29,840 bases of DNA from an uncultured Olegusella sp. (lineage in GTDB: Bacteria; Actinomycetota; Coriobacteriia; Coriobacteriales; Atopobiaceae). Shown one piece after another: positions 1-8,648 of the stretch (position 1 is its first letter; each line of letters opens with the position of its first letter). Below the pieces are notes generated by a model that worked only from the letters and a program-made list of their open reading frames with translations, was not told the DNA's origin and did not search any database. The stretch is from positions 1-29,840 of the forward strand of contig NZ_CAMXYY010000010.1 of NCBI RefSeq assembly GCF_947253395.1. Direction: 5' to 3'. The translations under genes were made by a program, and so were the position numbers.

Positions 1-44
1 TCAGCTACGGTAAGCCGCGATTCAAGTCCTTCTATGTCTGACAT
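1..44 (-). CDS. Start of a gene cut by the left window edge
   Basis: The first 14 codons read MSDIEGLESRLTVA and then run off the window. The ATG at 42-44 is preceded on the minus strand by a near-perfect ribosome binding site, GGAGGTGA, six bases from the start, so translation here is credible. It is the first gene downstream of the tail genes and lies beyond the terminator at 95-120. That position and the acidic, helix-like start would fit a short coiled-coil protein of the lysis module (XhlA- or holin-associated type), but there is too little sequence to identify it. Confidence 0.55.
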   Translation of the reverse strand, partial: MSDIEGLESRLTVA

Positions 45-94
45 ACCTCACCTCCCCTTGCCGTGTGCAAGATAAGCCCTGTGTCACGCGGGCA

Positions 95-120
95 TAAAAA
101 AGCAGCCCTTTCGAGCTGCT
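95..120 (-). terminator. Intrinsic terminator after the tail genes
   Basis: Read on the minus strand, a 6-bp stem AGCAGC/GCTGCT with an 8-base loop is followed directly by a run of T. It lies about 35 bases after the stop of the last tail-fibre gene. It should end, or at least attenuate, the long leftward structural transcript before the next gene at 44. The stem is short, so read-through is possible. Confidence 0.7.
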
Positions 121-156
121 GTGTTGATGCTTTTTTATTGGCTGCTTAGAGCGCTA

Positions 157-1788
157 TTACTTACGCCAACCAACCACGCGGGTGATGCCTATGGCGTCAT
201 ATCTTTTTACCGTTACGTTTGACGCCCCGTTTGTAAGAACTATTTCGCCTGTAGCAAAGTCTCCCTTGCGCTGCGTTGTGTTAATTGTGGTTCCGCTTGC
301 CATATAGACTTTTGTCTTAACAAATGCCCTCCACGTGCGGTTCGTTTCAGATATCGGAGCCGCGATTGTAGTTTGGCAAATAAACGTTTTGCCGTTCGGA
401 TTATGAATTTTTGTCATGCCGCCCGCGTCCCCGTCGTTTGTACTGAAAAACACTTCGATGTCGCTATAGTTTGCAAGGCTATCTGAAAGAGTGACGGCTC
501 CAGAAAGCTTTGGCTTGGCATCGTCAAATAACACAACAGGAGCCAGTAAGTGAGCTGCGTGAGTGGGGTTGACGTGGGAGCCATTTATTATGAGCATGTC
601 TAATATGATATTTAATATGAACCCTCCGTTGGAAAGGCTCTGTAGTAAGATTCCCTTGTCGGATGGCATTGGCTCACCTGATTCATCTGCAACCCATGGC
701 ATGAACGAGATCGTCTGCCCTAGAGGCATGCTGATATAGGTGCCGGATGGATGAGACCAGAACCGCAGACCACCTTTACACATTGAGACTTTTGTAAAAT
801 CTGAATTAGCGCCAAGAGTGATTTCTGATGCTGTGAAGCAGCTTGTTTTATTGCCGTTTGCATCGAAAATTGAGAATTCGTCATCGTCAATGTGGGCATG
901 CCCACGCTCTAATGTGCTGCCTATATCAAGTCCGTTTGCAGTAAGCCGCGCGATGGTGCCGAGAGAGCTGACTCCTGATGTGCCTTTGCTAACTTTGGCC
1001 TCTAGTGATTCTGCTGTTTGCGTGATGGTGCTTTCGGCGTTTTCGACTCGTTGAGATAGGCCGTCTATCTGCTCTGTCTTTGTGGCCACTTGTTGCAGCT
1101 GCGCTGCTGTTTGATTGATGCTTGTTGTGTGGTCGCTTACCAGAGATGCAAGCTCGCTCTGCTCTGAGTAATGAGATTGTACTGCGGATTGTAGGCCTTG
1201 TACTGCCTGTGCTTGCTCTTCGGCTTGCTGTCTCATGGCATCAAGCTGAGCTTGCGCCTGTTGCATTGTCTCGAGTAAGTTGTCTACGGTGACAGTGATG
1301 GGGTCGCTAGGCTCGCTGGCGTTCGGCGCGGGCGTGCCGTCCTCTGCATGTGCGTTGTCATAGGCGACAAGAGTAATCTCTGCTTGAGAACCCGCGGGCA
1401 AGCCTGGGATAGAAATTATTCCAGCAGCGGAGAATGACCCTACTACATTTCCATTGGCGCGAACTTCCACGTGGTCAAAGTCAGCGGGGATACCGCCTTC
1501 TAAAGTCCCGTTCCACCCAACGGAAATAGTTCCTACAGATGAAACTACGTCGATACCTGTTGGCTTTCCTGGCGGGGTCGTATCGCCGACAAATGGGGCG
1601 ATGCCTCGAGAAACTCCTGCTGCGTCGGTGCCTGCTGCTGCGCCGATTACGGTACGGGTTCCATCTGGGTTGTCGATTGAAATTGAACCGCTTAGTGCAT
1701 TTGCTTGCTCTGTCGTGGCGTCGTCGCTTTCTGTTGCCATATGGGCTAATACTTCTAGCGGGCTGTTGTTAATCTTGCGGTGTAGCAT
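157..1788 (-). CDS. Tail fibre / receptor-binding-type protein
   Basis: A 543-residue protein that is the last of the structural block. Residues about 70-170 look like a fibronectin type III or similar beta-sandwich (TPPGKPTGIDV at the start, SEPSDPITVTVD at the end). Residues about 172-270 are a Gln/Ala-rich heptad-like stretch typical of the trimeric coiled coils of phage tail tips and fibres. The C-terminal half is Gly/Thr/Asn-rich and beta-like, as in receptor-binding domains. The ATG has a good AAAGGAG site. Position after the tape measure, Dit and two other tail genes supports a tail-tip role. The exact receptor or a depolymerase activity cannot be read from the sequence. Confidence 0.75.
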   Translation of the reverse strand: MLHRKINNSPLEVLAHMATESDDATTEQANALSGSISIDNPDGTRTVIGAAAGTDAAGVSRGIAPFVGDTTPPGKPTGIDVVSSVGTISVGWNGTLEGGIPADFDHVEVRANGNVVGSFSAAGIISIPGLPAGSQAEITLVAYDNAHAEDGTPAPNASEPSDPITVTVDNLLETMQQAQAQLDAMRQQAEEQAQAVQGLQSAVQSHYSEQSELASLVSDHTTSINQTAAQLQQVATKTEQIDGLSQRVENAESTITQTAESLEAKVSKGTSGVSSLGTIARLTANGLDIGSTLERGHAHIDDDEFSIFDANGNKTSCFTASEITLGANSDFTKVSMCKGGLRFWSHPSGTYISMPLGQTISFMPWVADESGEPMPSDKGILLQSLSNGGFILNIILDMLIINGSHVNPTHAAHLLAPVVLFDDAKPKLSGAVTLSDSLANYSDIEVFFSTNDGDAGGMTKIHNPNGKTFICQTTIAAPISETNRTWRAFVKTKVYMASGTTINTTQRKGDFATGEIVLTNGASNVTVKRYDAIGITRVVGWRK

Positions 1789-1801
1789 TTTGCTCCTTTG
1801 G

Positions 1802-2983
1802 TCACCAAATAGGATCTTGCATTACGTCGAAAGTGAGCTTGATTGAGGATGACTCGGTGCCACGCATCTCCATGAGGCGCATGCGATAGATGCCGTCGGG
1901 GATACTTGGAAAGTCGGCGATGTCGATGTCGAACTGCTCGCCACACCAAAATGTTCCGAGCTCTGGCGCGTATGGGTCTTGTGCATTGATTTCGCCTGTA
2001 AGCTGCAATGCGGGACGCTTTGATGCGTTAAGGCGTGCCGTGGCACTGCTTAGGGCTAAATGCTTTGGTAACTGCTGGTTTTGATAGCTTGCCTCGGCTA
2101 GTGGCCACGGGTCGCGCTGCGTGATTAGCGTTTTGTCTTCTGCCATGGCGCATATCATCGCTTCGTCTTGCCCTTCTCCTGTTTGGTAAACGCGCTCGAT
2201 AGGCGCGGCGTGTGCTACGGAAATGTTTTGCAGAGTCCCGCCACCACGGAAGCACGAGAGTGTTTTTATAAGGCCGCGTTGTGGGAGATGTGGTTCACTG
2301 TCGCTTCCTGCGATAAAGCGGTAGCGCATGTGCGAGGCATCTATGAGATATGGGCGAATTTGCATGTCTGGAGCGCCGTTGTCGGAGGCAAGATTTTCTA
2401 GAATTTTTTTGCAGCTCATGACTGCGGAGCCTTTGTAATTGCGCTCATGAATGCCTTTTTCGCCGAGATAGGGTAAATCTATGGGCAGGGCGCCGCCGAG
2501 CTTATCTCCTGTGCATGCTTGAATTACGCCGCAAGCAATAGCACGACGAGAACAGCCTTTCCATGCGTATGCAGAAGATGTTCCTCTGTGGGCGTTCTTG
2601 CCAAAGGTGCCGTCTTTGACGAGGAAGCGCGATGTGAGCATCGCGTAGGGGCTGAGCAGTGAGAATGATGTGTCATTCATGGTGTCGGTACGTGCGCCAA
2701 TGGCCCCTGCGAGGATAGGGCGTTCTACATCGTCTAGACCATGCCAGCAGACAAGGATGGAACGGCGAAGAGAAGCTACTTCTTTGGCTTTTGCTGCCTG
2801 TGTCCTTCCTGGAATGGCATCCCATGGGACTTTGAGGTTAGATGCCTCTAATTGGCCTGGTCTCGTGTCTCTAGTTGTGCTGAGAGTTGATGAGTTGATG
2901 TCGGCCGTCCATGAAAAGCTAGGAAGCTCAATGGGGGCTCCGATAATGCCTGTCATTGTGTCGAAAAGATAGCAGCGCCACAT
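1802..2983 (-). CDS. Minor tail protein (tail-tip, Tal-like position)
   Basis: A 393-residue protein starting MWRCYLFDTMTG. Its ATG lies just after the stop of the preceding tail gene (TAA-T-ATG), so the two are translationally coupled. The sequence opens with a beta-rich domain (GAPIELPSFSWTADINS). This resembles the minor tail proteins of actinobacterial siphophages, which sit at the tail tip. The place of this gene, downstream of tape measure and Dit, is where tail-associated (Tal) proteins are usually encoded. I see no peptidase or lysozyme motif. The assignment rests mainly on synteny. Confidence 0.65.
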   Translation of the reverse strand: MWRCYLFDTMTGIIGAPIELPSFSWTADINSSTLSTTRDTRPGQLEASNLKVPWDAIPGRTQAAKAKEVASLRRSILVCWHGLDDVERPILAGAIGARTDTMNDTSFSLLSPYAMLTSRFLVKDGTFGKNAHRGTSSAYAWKGCSRRAIACGVIQACTGDKLGGALPIDLPYLGEKGIHERNYKGSAVMSCKKILENLASDNGAPDMQIRPYLIDASHMRYRFIAGSDSEPHLPQRGLIKTLSCFRGGGTLQNISVAHAAPIERVYQTGEGQDEAMICAMAEDKTLITQRDPWPLAEASYQNQQLPKHLALSSATARLNASKRPALQLTGEINAQDPYAPELGTFWCGEQFDIDIADFPSIPDGIYRMRLMEMRGTESSSIKLTFDVMQDPIW

Positions 2984-2984
2984 A

Positions 2985-3866
2985 TTATCTGACGACCCCA
3001 GCGTCGATGATTTGGAATTGCATGCCGAGGAAATTCATGCCGTTTTCGTTGGCTGCGACCCTGTAGTTGAACTGGGCATCTCCTCTCAGCTTGTCTTTTA
3101 CTGCTATGGAGTGAGTACCTGCTGGTACTGTCACATAGGCATCGAACATGCGGACTGCCCAGAACTGGCCGATGGTCAATTCGCCTGATGCAACGATTTC
3201 TCCGTCCACGAGGAAGGCGACGTATTCAGAAGTTTCTTTTCTAGCGCTTACGCTACGGGAATAGCGGAGGTGCAGAATGCGGTCAGTTGGCAGTGATATG
3301 GTGGCTGCGTTTTGAAGTTTCCAGTTGTATGGTTTTTGATTGCCATTGGTGGTGTCTTGGTAGGAGTGCAGCACGCCAAGGCTCGCGCCGTATGGGATGG
3401 CATAATCAGCGGTGCCATTTTGCGTGGCGCTGGCGGTGGTGACGGCGCCTGCGGGCATGAGCATAGAGACGATTTTCGTTGCGTATGTTGGGATTTGTGG
3501 CTCTGTTGGTATGGCTTCTGCGGTTCCTTGCGTTACGCCTAGCGTTACAAGGTTGTCTGAATCGCCTTGAGTAGCGTCATGGGAGGTAATCCAGAGCGTA
3601 TCTATACGCGGATTATCCGTGTCATTTGCGGCCACGGTAAGGCTTCCGCCCTCGCTATAGGCAAGCGTGTTGCCATCTGATGTGCCTTTAGAGCAGACGG
3701 CAACGCCCGCCAAAACATTGTAGGCGAGTGAATTAGTACCTATAACTTTGAGGCCGCTGATGATGCCTTTGTTTGGATAAAGTGCCGCCACAATTTGACG
3801 GAGGGCGGTATCTGTCGTTCCTACTCCGTCCCACGTCTGTCTAATCGGAAATGCTGTAGTGCCCAT
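2985..3866 (-). CDS. Tail/baseplate structural protein
   Basis: A 293-residue protein. The N-terminal half (about 1-130), with RQIVAALYPNKGIISGLKV and DNPRIDTLWITSHDA, matches the start of many phage baseplate or fibre proteins that describe a repeated 'particular/generic' beta prism and end in a carbohydrate- or receptor-facing module. The C-terminal 100 residues are beta-rich. The ATG has an AAGGGTGAG site. It sits between the Dit-like gene and the minor tail protein. No enzymatic motif is visible. It could equally be called an upper baseplate protein or a tail fibre. Confidence 0.6.
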   Translation of the reverse strand: MGTTAFPIRQTWDGVGTTDTALRQIVAALYPNKGIISGLKVIGTNSLAYNVLAGVAVCSKGTSDGNTLAYSEGGSLTVAANDTDNPRIDTLWITSHDATQGDSDNLVTLGVTQGTAEAIPTEPQIPTYATKIVSMLMPAGAVTTASATQNGTADYAIPYGASLGVLHSYQDTTNGNQKPYNWKLQNAATISLPTDRILHLRYSRSVSARKETSEYVAFLVDGEIVASGELTIGQFWAVRMFDAYVTVPAGTHSIAVKDKLRGDAQFNYRVAANENGMNFLGMQFQIIDAGVVR

Positions 3867-3918
3867 GTCTCACCCTTCGTTGACTTATGCTTCTTAGGAG
3901 GATGAACGGACGCTCACG

Positions 3919-4788
3919 CTATATGTAAGTATCTCGGCACTCGGCGCTCACGTGGCCTTCCCCGCTTGCGCTCAGGGCGAGCGTGATAGAGCCACCAGCG
4001 GGGATGGTAGGCCATTCTCGGTGCGTGAGAGAGCGGGTTACATCCACGCCATTGATGTTTGCTGTGCGGCTTAGGCAATCAAGCACAACGGGTGCCCACG
4101 CCACGGGATGGCTATAGGAAAGCTGTCTGCCTGTTCCTACGTCGGTGATGGTAAATCCTTCGGGCAGGTTGCCTGATGCACGGATGACGGGATATGACTC
4201 ACTTGTACCGCTGTTGGTGAGCGTGCAAACGTTTTGTGTTGTGCTGATGCCAGAAAAGCTTATAGGCGACGTTTTGAGAATGCCTGCGGCGTTAAATATC
4301 AGTCCTCCTTGGCTTGCTAGAGCTGGAATCATTACGCCTGAATGCGCGGCCCACGAGCGGCGGCGCGGGTCTGCACATGTAGCGCTCACCGTCACATGGC
4401 ATCTATTGGATGTGAGTTGTTCATCATCAGCGGTGATGCGGATGTGTCCTGTGGCATAAGTGTCTGATTGGGCATCAGCGACTCTGAGAACTGCCTCGGT
4501 ATGGGATAGGCGATTAAGCTTTTCTAGGGCTGCTCGGTATTCTTGGCGCGTTGGTGCTTTGACAAGAATGTCGAGCGTTACAATGCGCGATGCGTAGAGC
4601 ACGGCTGCATCGCTAATTGGGAAGTCACCATCACCTGTCTCTCGCTTGGTCATCTCAACTTTGAGATCTGGAGTTCCCCACCACCCTTTAATGCCTCCGT
4701 TATAGATTGCCATGTGATTGTCTCGCGGCTTATCAGCGGGGATATAAAGTTCCTCACCGTGGGCGTAGAACCATACTTTAGCTGCCAT
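3919..4788 (-). CDS. Distal tail protein (Dit-like)
   Basis: A 289-residue protein. Its ATG overlaps the stop of the tape measure gene by one base (TAATG), the classic place for the distal tail hub protein. The N-terminal domain has a GGIKGWWGTPDLKVE segment and then a ring-forming region (ADDEQLTSNRCHVTVSATCADPRRRSW) similar in layout to phage tail family Dit proteins. The C-terminal part is a beta-sandwich (FSGISTTQNVCTLTNSGT) often seen as the second Dit domain. Expected to form the hexameric hub between the tail tube and the tip proteins. Confidence 0.75.
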   Translation of the reverse strand: MAAKVWFYAHGEELYIPADKPRDNHMAIYNGGIKGWWGTPDLKVEMTKRETGDGDFPISDAAVLYASRIVTLDILVKAPTRQEYRAALEKLNRLSHTEAVLRVADAQSDTYATGHIRITADDEQLTSNRCHVTVSATCADPRRRSWAAHSGVMIPALASQGGLIFNAAGILKTSPISFSGISTTQNVCTLTNSGTSESYPVIRASGNLPEGFTITDVGTGRQLSYSHPVAWAPVVLDCLSRTANINGVDVTRSLTHREWPTIPAGGSITLALSASGEGHVSAECRDTYI

Positions 4789-6845
4789 TATCTCACCCCT
4801 GCCAGTGCCATCGCGTTGCGATTAAGAATCGCGGCGATGACGTATTCATCACGGTCTATGGTCGTGATGTATTGATTGATTGTTTGGTTGACTACTGCGT
4901 TACCGTTTTGCCCGCTTGAACGTGAAATTCCTGCACCGATAGCGCTGAATACTTTTTTATTGAGTGGGAGGGCCGCTTCTTTGTCCCTTCCTTCGCCGAT
5001 GCCGATTACGCTCGGTGAGTTAAAAACGCCACCTTTTGCATACCAGCTAATGTCAAAGCTGGGTGCGCTGGGAGGGATAAGGCTAAAGCCGCCCTTTATG
5101 GTGACGTGTGGTAGCTTGAGCTTGGGAAGCGACCATTTGAAATTCATTACGCCTTTGATTGTGTTAATGGCATTCTGAACGACTGATTTGGCTCCGTTGA
5201 TGGCGCCTGTAATTCCTGATTTGATGCCATTCCAGATGCTGCTAGTTGTGGATTTGATGCCATTCCAGACGTTGTTTACCGTGCTTCTAATGCCGTTTAC
5301 GACGTTGCTTACTGTGCTTCTAATGCCGTTCCAAACGCCAGAAGTAGTACTGCGGATAGCATTCCAAACGCTGGAGGTAAGAGACTGTATGCCCTTCCAT
5401 GCGCCTGAGACGAAGCCTGAGACAGCACCAACAGCCCCACTGACTGTGCTGGTTATTGCGCCCCAAGCTGCTGAGATGATTCCTGCAGCTCCCTGGATGG
5501 CAGAGCCGAGGAGGCTTGTGAAGCCTTGCCAGATTTGTTTTCCCATTTCGGTTTGGGTGAAGAACCACACAAGACCTGCGGCTACGGCTGCGATAGCGAT
5601 GGCGACTGGCGCAAGCCCACCTGCGAGACTTACTAGGACAGCCCCGAAGCCTTGAATAGACTGGATTCCCGCCATGGCGGCGAAAAGAGTTTGTACGCCT
5701 GTGACAATAGCGCCGATAGCGGTTGCTGCGGCTGAGGCGGCTTGCATGCCTGCCATTGCTGCGGCTACTGCTCCAAGACCTACCGCTACCGAACTGATAA
5801 CGTCTGCGTTGTCGGCCATGAAATTAAGTACGCCTGCGAGTGCATCGACAGCGGTTTGTAGCGCTCCTCCGAGTACGTCTGATACGGATTGCAGGCTTGG
5901 TAGGTTTTTAGCGAATGGCTTGAATGCTTTTGCTGCTGCGCCTGCGAGATTATCAAAGGCTGATCGAAGCCCTGAGAGGTCAACGGAAGCGAACGCATCG
6001 GATACGGGTTTGAGGAGTTCTGGGATGCTGCTGATTCCGTCTGAGAGCACATCCATTGCTCCTGTGATGGCTGGCTTTATCGCATCGAGTACCTGTGCGC
6101 CTACGCCTACAACGGAGGCTTCAAGGTTGCCCATGGCGCCCTCGATGGTGGCGGTAGAGGTTGCAGCCTCTTTAGCAACGTCAGTCATGCCAAGTTTTTG
6201 GACGGCTGCGAAAAATTCATCTGAGGAAATTTCACCGTTTCGCATGGCGTCTTCCCATGAGCCAGAAAAGGCGCCTGCGTCTTGTAGTGCTTGCTTGAGC
6301 TGGCCAGATGCGCCAGGGATTGCGTCGGAAAGCTGACGGAAGTTTTCCGTTGTGAGTTTGCCTACGCCTGCTGTTTGGGTCATTACTAGGCCGACACTTT
6401 TGAAAGTGTCTTTATTGCCGCCTGCAACGGCGTTAAGATTGCCTGCGGCCTCTGCGAGTGAGTCAAAGTTTTTAACGCCATTGCTGGCGAGCTGAGCAGT
6501 AACGCTGCGGATGTCGTTTAGGTCGTAGACGGTTTTATCTGCGTATTCTTGGGTGCTTTTTGTAAGCCTGTCAATTGTGCTGGTATCTAGGCCTGCAAAT
6601 TCGAGAGTTGACGCAAATTTCTGGGCACCATCTGATGCCGCTATCATTTCGCCTGTGAGCGAGCCGACCTTATCCACAACAATATCTAGGGCTTTACTGG
6701 CTGCAGCGAATGCTGTTGCACTAAACTTTCCGCCGCTGCCAACTTTTGATGCAGCCTTCTCAGCACCTTGCTCGATTGCCTCGAAGCCTTGCAAGACTCC
6801 TTGATCATCGAGAATTGCTTTGATTGTTATTTGTCCGTCAGCCAC
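4788..6845 (-). CDS. Tape measure protein
   Basis: A 685-residue tail length-determining protein, rather short for the family, which would predict a short siphophage tail. It opens with helical tape-measure sequence (GAEKAASKVGSG, SLTGEMIAASDGAQKFASTLE). Around residues 345-430 it has two or more long hydrophobic Ala/Gly/Val stretches of the kind thought to interact with the host membrane. Residues about 480-570 carry imperfect short repeats around the words VWNGIRST and IWNGIKS, a tape-measure hallmark. The start is GTG, preceded by GAGGAGG, and overlaps the chaperone gene upstream. Confidence 0.92.
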   Translation of the reverse strand: MADGQITIKAILDDQGVLQGFEAIEQGAEKAASKVGSGGKFSATAFAAASKALDIVVDKVGSLTGEMIAASDGAQKFASTLEFAGLDTSTIDRLTKSTQEYADKTVYDLNDIRSVTAQLASNGVKNFDSLAEAAGNLNAVAGGNKDTFKSVGLVMTQTAGVGKLTTENFRQLSDAIPGASGQLKQALQDAGAFSGSWEDAMRNGEISSDEFFAAVQKLGMTDVAKEAATSTATIEGAMGNLEASVVGVGAQVLDAIKPAITGAMDVLSDGISSIPELLKPVSDAFASVDLSGLRSAFDNLAGAAAKAFKPFAKNLPSLQSVSDVLGGALQTAVDALAGVLNFMADNADVISSVAVGLGAVAAAMAGMQAASAAATAIGAIVTGVQTLFAAMAGIQSIQGFGAVLVSLAGGLAPVAIAIAAVAAGLVWFFTQTEMGKQIWQGFTSLLGSAIQGAAGIISAAWGAITSTVSGAVGAVSGFVSGAWKGIQSLTSSVWNAIRSTTSGVWNGIRSTVSNVVNGIRSTVNNVWNGIKSTTSSIWNGIKSGITGAINGAKSVVQNAINTIKGVMNFKWSLPKLKLPHVTIKGGFSLIPPSAPSFDISWYAKGGVFNSPSVIGIGEGRDKEAALPLNKKVFSAIGAGISRSSGQNGNAVVNQTINQYITTIDRDEYVIAAILNRNAMALAGVR

Positions 6846-7455
6846 GGTTTAGCCTCCTTTTCCTCTCTTCAAATGCTCGGGTAGCGACATCGTTTTCTTG
6901 CTGAACTTGGTCTTTTGTGTGGTGATTATTTGGTGTGCCTTTAAGCCTGTAGAAGCGCCTGCCTTCTTCCCATGCACAGCGTTCTTCGCGGGTTATGTGC
7001 TTACCTGTCGGCGGTTTCCCGAGGCGGTATTTGAGAGCTTGACCCATGGGGGTTTCTTCAGGTGCGAGCATGAGCAGGGTCATAGCTTCGGTGTAGGGGA
7101 GGTTTAGCAGCTCGTCATATGACAGGCCATAGGCGGCGCGTATAGTAGCGGTGATTTTCGCTTTGTCTTCGTCAAAATCGAGAGCTGCATCCTCGTGGGG
7201 ACGGGTGCCATCGATATCAATGCCGAAGCAATCCCAAAGCGTTTCGCTGAGTGCTTCTTTGGCCTCGTCTCTGTAGGCTTCAATGAAACCTTGAGGGTTA
7301 GGGTAGAGCATGGTAAGAAGTACCTCTGCTCGCTCTTCGTTGTCGAAGTAGTCATCTTGGAACAGCTCAAGGATGAGTTGAAAGTTCGAGAGGGTGTCAT
7401 GCACACGCAGACGGCGCCCGAGGATTTCGTGGATGTGCCATGTGTTAGATGGCAT
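6838..7455 (-). CDS. Tail assembly chaperone, Gp15-like
   Basis: A 205-residue acidic protein of the bacteriophage Gp15 type, with the core LYPNPQGFIEAYRDEAKEAL and the conserved downstream helix region AYGLSYDELLNLPYTEAMTLLML. In this family it follows a Gp14-like chaperone and precedes the tape measure protein, exactly as here. The start ATG overlaps the end of the upstream gene by 11 bases. The frame is closed by a TGA just upstream of the ATG, so here the two chaperones are separate proteins and not a frameshift product. Confidence 0.8.
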   Translation of the reverse strand: MPSNTWHIHEILGRRLRVHDTLSNFQLILELFQDDYFDNEERAEVLLTMLYPNPQGFIEAYRDEAKEALSETLWDCFGIDIDGTRPHEDAALDFDEDKAKITATIRAAYGLSYDELLNLPYTEAMTLLMLAPEETPMGQALKYRLGKPPTGKHITREERCAWEEGRRFYRLKGTPNNHHTKDQVQQENDVATRAFEERKRRLNRG

Positions 7456-7867
7456 TGTCTGTCAGACCTAAGTAATGATTTGCACGTTCCTGGGTCTTGG
7501 CGCCCATAGCGTCAAGCTGTTTGACCCAAAGACTCGCGATGTGCTCTAAAACTGGGATGAGATAGTACACAACCTCTTCTTCGGGCACTTCGCCGTCTTT
7601 AGTCAGGCTGCATAAGCACAAAGCGATGATTTCATCGCCTATTTGTGTGCCACAGAGCAGCTGTAGACCCGATTTTACGGCGTCTAATTGCTCGTGTGGG
7701 TTTTCACCTGTCATGGCTTCAATTTGAGCTTTTAGCGGCTCCCATTTGGCCACCATCTGCTTACAGGCGCTACGAGTGGCGGGGATTTGCCATCTATGAT
7801 TTTCATCGAAGACGATTTCAATAAATGGATTTACAAGCAGGGATTTCAGCGCTGTCGTTTGGGTCAT
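7445..7867 (-). CDS. Tail assembly chaperone, Gp14/G-like
   Basis: A 140-residue protein starting MTQTTALKSLLVN. I chose the ATG at 7865-7867 because it has an AGGAG site seven to eight bases upstream. A longer in-frame reading would run back through the terminator hairpin and into the major tail gene. It has the beta-then-helical make-up of small tail chaperones (FDENHRWQIPATRSACKQMVAKWE) and lies between major tail protein and the Gp15-like chaperone. It probably coats the tape measure during tail assembly. Confidence 0.72.
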   Translation of the reverse strand: MTQTTALKSLLVNPFIEIVFDENHRWQIPATRSACKQMVAKWEPLKAQIEAMTGENPHEQLDAVKSGLQLLCGTQIGDEIIALCLCSLTKDGEVPEEEVVYYLIPVLEHIASLWVKQLDAMGAKTQERANHYLGLTDNAI

Positions 7868-7880
7868 TTTGTCTCCTAAC

Positions 7881-7913
7881 AAAAAATTGGGCACTGCCGA
7901 AGCTGTGCCCAAT
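7881..7913 (-). terminator. Strong intrinsic terminator after the major tail gene
   Basis: On the minus strand a 9-bp stem ATTGGGCAC/GTGCCCAAT closes an A/A mismatch, two further G-C pairs and a UUCG tetraloop, then six T. This is a textbook terminator, with its U-tract ending 13 bases before the ATG of the chaperone gene. It likely lowers expression of the chaperones and tape measure relative to the abundant major tail protein. Confidence 0.88.
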
Positions 7914-7941
7914 AGTGTTCTATCTGTCACGCCGATAGCGC

Positions 7942-8640
7942 TTAAGAAACGGTTACATCTACAACAGTGCGGATGCTTGGCTTGGCCACGCATTTGATGG
8001 AAAGCTTGGTCTTGCCCTGCTTGACGCCTGTCACGACACCGCTTTGGTCAACGGTTGCGATAGCGTCATCTTCGATGGCGTAGACACATGCGCCCGATGC
8101 TGCCTCGGGGGTTACGGTAAGCGAGGCGTTTGCGGTCTTTCCAGTCTGGACAGTTACGGCTTGGGCTGTGATCTTATCGGGGAACTGAGTCTTATCTCCT
8201 TCGGTAAATTCTGGGCGTCCGTTGAAATAGGCGGAGAAGCTAAATGCGCCTTTGTCGTTGGCGTCACCGCCGCCTGCGGTAATGTCTTGGATGGTTACTT
8301 CGCCCTCTTCGATTTCGCCATTTGGTGCGATGTGGCGTAGGTGGGCGATACGTGCTGAACCTGTTTCGTAGCGCAAGCCTGCGACGTAATCTTGTACGGG
8401 GTCGCCATACTTGCGATTGCCGTCGAATTTATAACCAGCTTTGATGCTGGTCACGTCGTTGGAAGCGACACCGCCTCCGTCATAGTAGCTGTCATCACTG
8501 GTTTCTTCATCGTCGTCTGCTTCAATGCTTGAGATGCCAGGGCCGATATAACCCCATGTTGGGGTTGCAGCGGATGGGGTGAGGTTGAGTAAGAATAGGT
8601 TTGTGTAGTTCGGCGCGAAGCCGAGGTCGGTAGTGCTCAT
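7942..8640 (-). CDS. Major tail tube protein with C-terminal Ig-like domain
   Basis: A 232-residue tail tube subunit. The N-terminal part (about 1-150) contains SIKAGYKFDGNRKYGDPVQDYVAGL and YFNGRPEF, as in siphophage major tail proteins. Residues about 155-232 are a bacterial Ig-like group 2 domain, recognised by the ITAQAVTVQTGKTA start and the typical ATVDQSGVVTGVKQGKT stretch. Such domains decorate the outside of the tail tube. A GTTAGGAGACCGA leader gives a good binding site for the ATG. The gene is followed directly by a strong terminator. Confidence 0.9.
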   Translation of the reverse strand: MSTTDLGFAPNYTNLFLLNLTPSAATPTWGYIGPGISSIEADDDEETSDDSYYDGGGVASNDVTSIKAGYKFDGNRKYGDPVQDYVAGLRYETGSARIAHLRHIAPNGEIEEGEVTIQDITAGGGDANDKGAFSFSAYFNGRPEFTEGDKTQFPDKITAQAVTVQTGKTANASLTVTPEAASGACVYAIEDDAIATVDQSGVVTGVKQGKTKLSIKCVAKPSIRTVVDVTVS

Positions 8641-8648
8641 TCGGTCTC

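Noticed and set aside
5188..5655. A long plus-strand frame opposite the tape measure gene
   Set aside because: It mirrors the repetitive coding of the tape measure gene and has no binding site or context. The same holds for other long antisense frames, such as at 5674-6336 and 12420-12938.
7445..7460. A programmed frameshift joining the two tail chaperones, as in lambda G-GT
   Set aside because: The downstream frame is closed by TGA just before its own ATG and no slippery run is present at the overlap. Separate translation fits better.
7868..7993. A longer N-terminus for the first tail chaperone
   Set aside because: It would run through the terminator hairpin and into the major tail gene. 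The ATG at 7867 has a proper binding site.
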